Below, piece after piece: positions 54,527 to 59,812 of a stretch of 59,812 nucleotides of DNA (position 1 is the first letter of the stretch; every line of letters begins with the position of its first letter). The stretch spans positions 1-59,812 of the forward strand of contig JAPOTI010000050.1 of assembly GCA_026709265.1 (NCBI GenBank). Direction: 5' to 3'. The translations under genes were made by a program, and so were the position numbers. The DNA is from Paracoccaceae bacterium (GTDB lineage Bacteria > Pseudomonadota > Alphaproteobacteria > Rhodobacterales > Rhodobacteraceae). Under the pieces are notes generated by a model. That model did not search any database and was not told the origin of the DNA. It saw only the letters and a list, made by a program, of their open reading frames with translations.

Positions 54527-55549
54527 TCAATCGCCGCGCAATATTCTTTCAGACACGAGTTCTGCGATTTGTACCGCGTTTTGTGCTGCACCCTTCCGGA
54601 GATTATCCGAAACACACCAGAGATTGAGAGCGTGAGGGGCCGTCGGATCATTACGGATACGGCTGATGTAAGTCATGGACTCGCCAACGCAGTCCTGAGG
54701 CGTTGCATAGCCTCCATCCTGCATCTCATCGACAATTTCGATTCCGGGCGAATCACGCAGTATGTCCCGGGCCTCCTCGGCTTCCAGTTCCTCCTCAAAT
54801 TCGACATTGATCGCTTCACAATGGCCGACAAAGACCGGGACACGAACACAGGTCGCTGTCACGTCGATTGCGGGATCGATGATGCGTTTCGTTTCAACCG
54901 CCATTTTCCACTCTTCTCGTGTTGAACCATTGGCCAGAAAACAATCGATATGCGGAATCACGTTGAAAGCAATACGTACCGGATAAACGGCCGGTTCCTT
55001 TTGTGCGCCGTCTGTATACATGGAGCGAGTCTGTTCCCAGAGTTCATCCATTGCCGCCTTTCCTGATCCTGAAACCGATTGATAGGTAGAGACAACAACC
55101 CGCCGGATACGGGCATGCGCGTGTAGCGGTGCCAGGGCCAGTACCATTTGTGCGGTTGAACAGTTCGGGTTGGCAATGATGTTATGATTGCGAACATCGG
55201 CGATGCTGTCCGGATTGACTTCCGGGACGATCAGAGGAATCTCGGGATCATAACGAAAGTGTGACGAATTATCGATGGCGATACAGCCGGCCTCACCGCA
55301 GCGGGGCGCATATTGTTCTGCCGGACCTGATCCGGCCGCAAACAAAGCAATATCCCAGCCGTCAAAATCAAATGATTCCACATCTCCGACAGACAATGTC
55401 CGCTGGCCAAATTTGATCTCCGTGCCCAGCGATTTTTGCGTGGCCAGGGGGGCGAGTTCTGTTACCGGAAAGTTCCTTTCAGCAAGGATACTGATCATCT
55501 CTCGTCCGACATTTCCAGTCGCGCCAATGACTGCAACACGATAACTCAT
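54527..55549 (-). CDS. asd: Aspartate-semialdehyde dehydrogenase
   Basis: 340 residues from ATG (AAGGAAG upstream); a TTG two codons earlier is possible. NADP motif GATGNVGREM at the N-terminus, catalytic Cys in IANPNCSTAQMVLAL, active-site loop STYQSVSGSGKAAMDEL, and VRVPVFVGHCEAINVEFE with the conserved His. Second step of the aspartate pathway, feeding lysine/diaminopimelate, threonine and methionine. Preceded by tRNA-Pro. Confidence 0.95.
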   Translation of the reverse strand: MSYRVAVIGATGNVGREMISILAERNFPVTELAPLATQKSLGTEIKFGQRTLSVGDVESFDFDGWDIALFAAGSGPAEQYAPRCGEAGCIAIDNSSHFRYDPEIPLIVPEVNPDSIADVRNHNIIANPNCSTAQMVLALAPLHAHARIRRVVVSTYQSVSGSGKAAMDELWEQTRSMYTDGAQKEPAVYPVRIAFNVIPHIDCFLANGSTREEWKMAVETKRIIDPAIDVTATCVRVPVFVGHCEAINVEFEEELEAEEARDILRDSPGIEIVDEMQDGGYATPQDCVGESMTYISRIRNDPTAPHALNLWCVSDNLRKGAAQNAVQIAELVSERILRGD

Positions 55550-55698
55550 GGTCAAAATCTTCCTTCACTCAGCCAGTTGCCATGCGCGTAAAATGGCACA
55601 ACAACAAGAGCATTTCCAGTTTTGGGGAGAGGGGATGGACAGCCTGCGGCCAACAACGGATTCACAGGCAAGGAAACAGTGGGGTCTTCTTGATTGAA

Positions 55699-55775
55699 TG
55701 GTCGGAGTGGCGAGATTTGAACTCACGGCCCCTGCCTCCCGAAGACAGTGCTCTACCAGGCTGAGCTACACTCCG
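55699..55775 (-). tRNA. tRNA-Pro, anticodon CGG
   Basis: 77 bases including an encoded CCA. Acceptor CGGAGUG pairs with CACUCCG; D-arm GCUC/GAGC; anticodon stem CUGUC/GGCAG with loop UUCGGGA giving anticodon CGG (reads CCG); T-arm GUGAG/CUCGC with loop UUCAAAU. Fully folded by hand with only a G-U pair in the anticodon stem. Confidence 0.93.
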
Positions 55776-55890
55776 ACCTTGGACCTGTCGGCTCATTCTC
55801 GCTGCAAATCCCGTCAAGATCAAGAAAATATTGTGCTCTCCTGTATCATCTCGGCAACGGCGATGCTTCTTGGCGGCATGGCAGGCGATG

Positions 55891-57570
55891 TCAACGCGAT
55901 CCCTTCTGCCTGATGGAGGGCCAGAACCCGACACCGGTTCGCGCCAACCCACCACCCAAAGCTGCAACCGTGCCGTCAGCGCGCCAACAGGCAGCTCCCT
56001 GCATGCAGCCATCCTCGCCCACTTCAATGGCATTCATGCCTCCGCCCACCTGCGGCACCTGATGAACATCATGTCCCATTTTCCGCAGTTCATCGGCCTG
56101 CGGAGCGAATAGCGGTTCGAATTCAAGCTGCTGTCCATCTGTCCAGATTCGTGGGGCTTCAACGGCCGATTGCAAATTCATCTCATGGTCGATGAGATTG
56201 ACGATCGCCTGGAATGCTGACGGGTAAATCCGCAAACCACCCGGAAGTCCCAGCGCCCAACGCAACTGGCCATCGCGCAGAACCATCATCGGTGCCATCG
56301 AAGTTGGTGTGCGCTTTGTCGGGGCAATTGACAATGCCGTACCACCGCGCGGATCAAAATTCATCATGTAATTGTTGGGGATGATACCGGTGTCAGGGAC
56401 CATGAAGCGGGCACCAAACAACCCATTGATTGTAAAAGTCGCAGAAACGACATTACCTTCTGAATCGGCAAGCGTGACATGCGTGGTGTTGGGGCTCTCA
56501 CGCAGGACGGATGAATCGCTGGGATGGGTGAATGGGCGCTGGGACGTCTGCCGCTCAGTAGCATATTCCGGTGAGACCAGCTGCATGGTCGGAACATCGA
56601 CAAAATCAGGATCGCCGGTGAAACGGTTACGGTCTTCATATGCGGTTCGCATGGCTTCAGCCATCACATGCAGACGCGCCGCAGAATGAAACCCCATGGA
56701 AGCGACATCATGTTTTGCCATGAGGTTGAGCATCTGCAGGATATGCACCCCGGACGCCGCGGGTGGTGGTGGCCCGGAGATTTCCCAGCCGCGATAGAAA
56801 CCACTGATCGGAGGATAGAATCGCGGTGTCAAGCTTTTGAGATCGTCATTTGTGACCCAGCCTGCGTTTGCATCCTCAGTTGCAATCCGGGTGGCCAGGG
56901 CACGTCCGAGCGCCCCGCCATGCAAGGCGTTGACTCCCTCTGCGGCGATCAGGCGCAGGGATTGGGCAAAGTCTCCTTGCACCAGTCGAGTTCCAGCCTT
57001 GCAAGGGCGGTCATTGGGCAGGAATAACGCTGAGATTGCAGAATCCCGGACAAGATCCGGTGCGGCTTCGTGGATGGCATTTTCAAGATATGGCGTGACG
57101 ATAAAACCGCGTTCAGCGAGGTGAATGGCGGGATCGATGACATCGGAAAAGGGTAATTTTCCCCAACGGCGGTGCATGGCGCACCAGGCAGCGAGACTGC
57201 CAGGAACAGCAACGGCTGACGGACCCATGTCCTGACGCCGTGAATATGTTTCCAACGGCGGTGCGCTGTCTCTGGAAGTCGGTTGGTAGATGTCTTCTGT
57301 CATTGTTGCGGTCGCACGGGCCAAGCCATCGACGATCACATGTTGACCGGTATTCAGGCGAATATGCGCGATTCCGCCTCCGGCGATGCCAACCATCATC
57401 GGTTCGACAACACAGAGTGCGAGCAGGGCGCCGACTGCGCTGTCTATACCATTGCCGCCCGCGGCCAGAATTTTGCATCCGGCGGCAGTTGCCAGCGGAT
57501 GGTTGGTCACAATGACTCCCCGATGGCCGAAGGCGGGTTGTTTTTGGCAGTTGAATGGCAATTGGCTCAT
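55891..57570 (-). CDS. Gamma-glutamyltransferase (second copy)
   Basis: 559 residues without signal peptide. Large-subunit pattern: VTNHPLATAAGCKILAAGGN, DSAVGALLALCVVEPMMVGI; the nucleophilic Thr in ESPNTTHVTLADSEGNVVS, then TINGLFGARFMVPDTGI, SMAPMMV and GLPGGLRIYPS at the C-terminus. Closer to classical GGT than the first copy. Two ggt-family genes on either side of asd, M17 and C40 genes suggest use of glutathione or gamma-glutamyl peptides. Preceded by a decayed stretch. Confidence 0.9.
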   Translation of the reverse strand: MSQLPFNCQKQPAFGHRGVIVTNHPLATAAGCKILAAGGNGIDSAVGALLALCVVEPMMVGIAGGGIAHIRLNTGQHVIVDGLARATATMTEDIYQPTSRDSAPPLETYSRRQDMGPSAVAVPGSLAAWCAMHRRWGKLPFSDVIDPAIHLAERGFIVTPYLENAIHEAAPDLVRDSAISALFLPNDRPCKAGTRLVQGDFAQSLRLIAAEGVNALHGGALGRALATRIATEDANAGWVTNDDLKSLTPRFYPPISGFYRGWEISGPPPPAASGVHILQMLNLMAKHDVASMGFHSAARLHVMAEAMRTAYEDRNRFTGDPDFVDVPTMQLVSPEYATERQTSQRPFTHPSDSSVLRESPNTTHVTLADSEGNVVSATFTINGLFGARFMVPDTGIIPNNYMMNFDPRGGTALSIAPTKRTPTSMAPMMVLRDGQLRWALGLPGGLRIYPSAFQAIVNLIDHEMNLQSAVEAPRIWTDGQQLEFEPLFAPQADELRKMGHDVHQVPQVGGGMNAIEVGEDGCMQGAACWRADGTVAALGGGLARTGVGFWPSIRQKGSR

Positions 57571-58327
57571 CTATTCTGTTTCACGATAAAGAACCAAATT
57601 TTAGGTTAATGGGAAGGCAGTGTCACTTTGTTCACGAATTTTCCGCCGTATCTGGCCGCAACCCGTGCGTGACTGCATGCAAGGACAAAAATGCAGGCAC
57701 GGGATACATTGTCAGACGCAGGGCTTGCAGCAATCGGCGCGCCAACTTGTCGCAGCAGTGCTGACCACAAGAGACGTTGAGCAACCTTTTGCATCGCCAA
57801 TCGAAAACCCGACCAGGGACAAGACGACATGGTGATGTTCGGCGCACGATATTACTGGCGCGATATGCAGCGGCTTGCACGTTTTGTGTTTTGATGCCCA
57901 GATTACGACCTGAAATGGTCTTGCCTTGCTGCATTTCCGGCCATCGACATTGATGTTGCTCGCGGTATCCGCACTGTTTTTCTGTGGATCAATGAGAAGG
58001 GGATTAATCCTGCCGACAGTTTCCGTCATATTCGTAACGTTCTTGCTGACCCCATCATTCTGACGCGACCCGGAAGATGAATGACGCCGACCGATCGACT
58101 ATGGATTTGAGGCTCGATCCCGTTGCGCAGAATGAAGGCGCAGATGCGGTATTGATGGCGTCGACATATTCATTATCTTTCAACAAATTGCGCTCTCGGA
58201 CCAACGGGAATGAACTCGATGACCTGACCAAGTGCATTTTCCCTTCCGGATCCCTGTGATTGTTGCGCACAACTCTCCCCGCAAATTCTTATGTCGATTG
58301 ACGCGCCACACCAAATGACAGATCACC
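57571..58327. other. Decayed stretch upstream of the second ggt gene
   Basis: Short frames on both strands and none with a confident relative. Includes repeat copy E. A weak hint of an isomerase-like sequence around 57828-58078 is broken by stops and not claimed as a gene. Confidence 0.35.
58285..58310 (-). repeat. Interspersed repeat copy E
   Basis: Minus-strand match to copies A and B over 26 bases (core TGTGGCGCGTCAATCGACAT, then AAGAAT). It lies 18 bases before a transposase fragment, the best reason for calling the family insertion-sequence ends. Confidence 0.6.
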
Positions 58328-58453
58328 CATCGCTTTCGCTGGGTCCATGATGTCCTGCTCAACGACACCCATGTCGATCTTGGGGTGAACAGTCTCGAAG
58401 TGACCGAGATCAACCCGCAGGGCAAGACCAGGACCTTCTCCTGGGTCACCGAT
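58328..58453 (+). pseudogene. DDE-type transposase fragment
   Basis: Forty-two codons on the + strand read HRFRWVHDVLLNDTHVDLG, then NSLEVTEINPQGK and FSWVTD, resembling the catalytic-core strand region of a DDE transposase (pattern F.WV.D...N.....L...E....GK....WVTD). Both ends are missing and a stop lies just upstream. Family within the DDE group not resolved. Confidence 0.5.
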
Positions 58454-58518
58454 CAAACGACATGGCCCCACAGTTTGCGGTGCTCTCCCCAAGTTGGGGA
58501 CCACCAAAAACTCCGGGG

Positions 58519-59404
58519 TCAGGCGGCAGGCCGCTCAATCTCTTGATCCGTGTTGGTTGCGCTGAAGAGTCCGGGATGCCAGGATTGGAACTTGGTTTTG
58601 AGTGTCCCGTCCAGGACGCGGGTCCGGGTCTGGAGCATGAGGTGGGCCCCCTGTTTTGACCACCGCATCTGCTGTGTCTTCGCGAAGCGTTTCCCCACAA
58701 CCGTATTGACTGTGGATTCGACGAAAGCGGTGGAGATCCGCTCCCCGTAGCGCCGCCGCTCAGCAGAGTTCGGGATCATGGTCCGGTTGTGTGCGATATA
58801 GGTCTGGAATTCGCTGGCGGCCTTGCGCAGGGCCTTGATGCTGGCAGAGTGCGTCTCGATGTCCTCCAGATCATCCACCAGATCTGCGATGAATGCCTGC
58901 CCCCCATGCCGGTTGCCGTGCCAGAGGAAGCCCTTGATCCGGCGGAGATCCCGGTCCAGCTCCTTGGCCGCGTCGTCATGGTGATGCGCCAGTCCCTTCA
59001 CATATTGCCGCCGGACTGTGATCCGCATGGTGATCGGGAACCCGTCGCGGATATGGTCGGATGCCGGGGCCATGAACGGGGCCATGTTGATGACTGTGTC
59101 CCCGCCATCCGTCATGAAGGTCACAGGCTGGTTCTCCTGCCAGCCCAGGTCTTTCAGGATCGTGTGCAGGCGTCGTTTGGGCTTTTCGTCGAGACTCTGG
59201 ACAAGCCCGAAATACCGGTTTCCCCTGTCCTCGGCCATGGACTTCCCGACCAGGACCTCGAAATGCGTCGGCCGTCCGTGATCGTCCCTCGCGCGCGTGC
59301 GCACATAGCCACCATCGATCCCCACCGCAATCGGCCCGTCGGGATTGGGGAGCGCGGCGCGCTGGGCTATTGCGACGCTCTCGCCCTATTGCGACGCTCT
59401 CGCC
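58519..59404 (-). pseudogene. ISKra4-family transposase, 5'-truncated and frameshifted
   Basis: Minus-strand C-terminal part of about 268 residues or more: IAVGIDGGYVRTRAR, FMTDGGDTVINM, and FVESTVNTVVGKRFAKTQQM with WSKQGAHLMLQTRTRVLDG, typical of ISKra4. Upstream the frame continues through LPNPDGP and SVAIAQRA to a tandem 19-base duplication (59367-59385 and 59386-59404) that shifts the frame and creates a stop. The N-terminal half of the protein is absent; the CRISPR array begins 12 bases beyond the duplication. Confidence 0.8.
59367..59404. repeat. Tandem 19-base duplication inside the ISKra4 remnant
   Basis: Two perfect copies of CTATTGCGACGCTCTCGCC. Not a multiple of three, hence disabling. 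Confidence 0.9.
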
Positions 59405-59416
59405 ATCGGAACGTGG

Positions 59417-59754
59417 CCGTGGCCCCCGCGCGCGCGGAGCGCAGGTCCATGCGGGGTGGTTGAATGCACCGGCAAACCGTGGCCCCCGCGCGCGCGGAGC
59501 GCAGCTGATGGGCGGTCCAGTCCCACCCGCGTTCCCACCGTGGCCCCCGCGCGCGCGGAGCGCAGTGGGGAGATGGGATCAGGGGAGGGGCGCAACGCCC
59601 GTGGCCCCCGCGCGCGCGGAGCGCAGTGGTTGGAATGCGCCAGCGCGACGGAACCACCGCCGTGGCCCCCCCCCCCCCGCGCGCGGAGCGCAGCTGTCGG
59701 GAGTGGCATGGAAATCCCGGCCCTTGCCGTGGCCCCCGCGCGCGCGGAGCGCAG
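59417..59754 (-). CRISPR. CRISPR array, six repeats, type I-E-like geometry
   Basis: Repeats of 28 bases start at 59417, 59477, 59538, 59599, 59660 and 59727. Each begins CCGTGG, then a C-run and alternating GC, and ends AGCGCAG. Spacers are unique and 32, 33, 33, 33 and 33 bases long (59445-59476, 59505-59537, 59566-59598, 59627-59659, 59694-59726). On the minus strand the repeat resembles type I-E repeats (CTGCGCTCCGCGCG...GGGG), with a strong GC stem. Hence transcription leftward from a leader beyond 59755 is likely. No cas genes are in the window; they may lie to the right. The fifth repeat is expanded (see separate entry). Confidence 0.9.
59660..59693 (-). repeat. Expanded fifth CRISPR repeat
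   Basis: 34 bases instead of 28: the run of five C has grown to 13 and one GC pair is lost. The flanking CCGTGG and GCGCGGAGCGCAG are intact. It may be real slippage or an assembly/sequencing error in a C homopolymer. Confidence 0.7.
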
Positions 59755-59812
59755 GGCCTGTCACTGGCCCACACTTGACACTGTATCTCTGTTGCGATAA
59801 CCTGATTCGCAT
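59755..59812. other. Right flank of the CRISPR array
   Basis: Unique sequence, AT-richer after 59774. No further repeat follows at the expected 61-base step, so this is an array end and a candidate leader. A + strand TTGACA (59775-59780) with TAACCT 17 bases on could be a weak outward promoter. Confidence 0.4.

Noticed and set aside
57828-58078. Possible 2-hydroxychromene-2-carboxylate isomerase (DsbA-like) relic
   Set aside because: Only a faint likeness (ARYYWRDMQRLA) that is broken by a stop and not supported further along.
59386-59812. Long open frames across the CRISPR array (for example repeats of ALRARGGHG)
   Set aside because: They arise from translating the GC-rich repeat; unique 32-33 base spacers and 28-base repeats show a CRISPR array.

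Overview
This 59.8 kb window looks like a chromosome segment of an alphaproteobacterium. The clues are a DUF2794 protein (a family known almost only from Alphaproteobacteria), an M17 aminopeptidase next to an NlpC/P60 peptidase, an HspQ protein and a moderately high GC content. It alternates between ordinary metabolic genes and accessory stretches rich in decayed insertion sequences.

Left third (about 1,050-18,035): a secretion and pilus locus on the + strand. An R64/IncI-type type IVb pilus operon (secretin PilN, PilO, PilP, ATPase PilQ, inner-membrane PilR) is interrupted by a 4.6 kb accessory insert. It resumes with a prepilin (PilS) that runs directly into the core of a Dot/Icm (I-type, type IVB) secretion system: DotI, DotH, DotG, a DotF-like protein and DotE. 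The insert carries three copies of a small coiled-coil/membrane-tail protein gene, decayed gene fragments and a SulP anion transporter.

Middle (about 18,700-36,400): an orphan gene pair, the second frameshifted; an IS5 remnant; a three-gene minus-strand operon with a sialidase-fold protein; a large SWIM-SNF2 helicase; an NTF2/SnoaL-like protein; a fourth copy of the small coiled-coil gene; and a metabolic run of class III alcohol dehydrogenase, glycerol kinase overlapped by a ThDP enzyme, and a lytic transglycosylase.

Right half (about 36,500-57,600): smc; a 5'-nucleotidase; a sulfur operon (exported rhodanese, YeeE/YedE-type sulfur transporter, 54-residue exported peptide) downstream of a perfect TTGAT-N4-ATCAA FNR/FixK-type box; an MFS transporter; an XRE-ImmA/PIN module facing a DUF2188 gene and a truncated patatin (probable defence-island remnant); hspQ; and a peptide/amino-acid cluster of two gamma-glutamyltransferase-family genes around DUF2794, NlpC/P60, M17 aminopeptidase, asd and tRNA-Pro(CGG).

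Right edge (58,300-59,812): two transposase remnants abut a six-repeat CRISPR array with type I-E-like geometry. No cas gene lies in the window.

The most unusual observations are the pil-dot hybrid locus, the four mix-and-match small coiled-coil genes whose promoters sit so close to the start codon that their mRNAs should be leaderless, and a family of short repeats built on TGTGGCGCGTCAA that mark edges of the accessory blocks.
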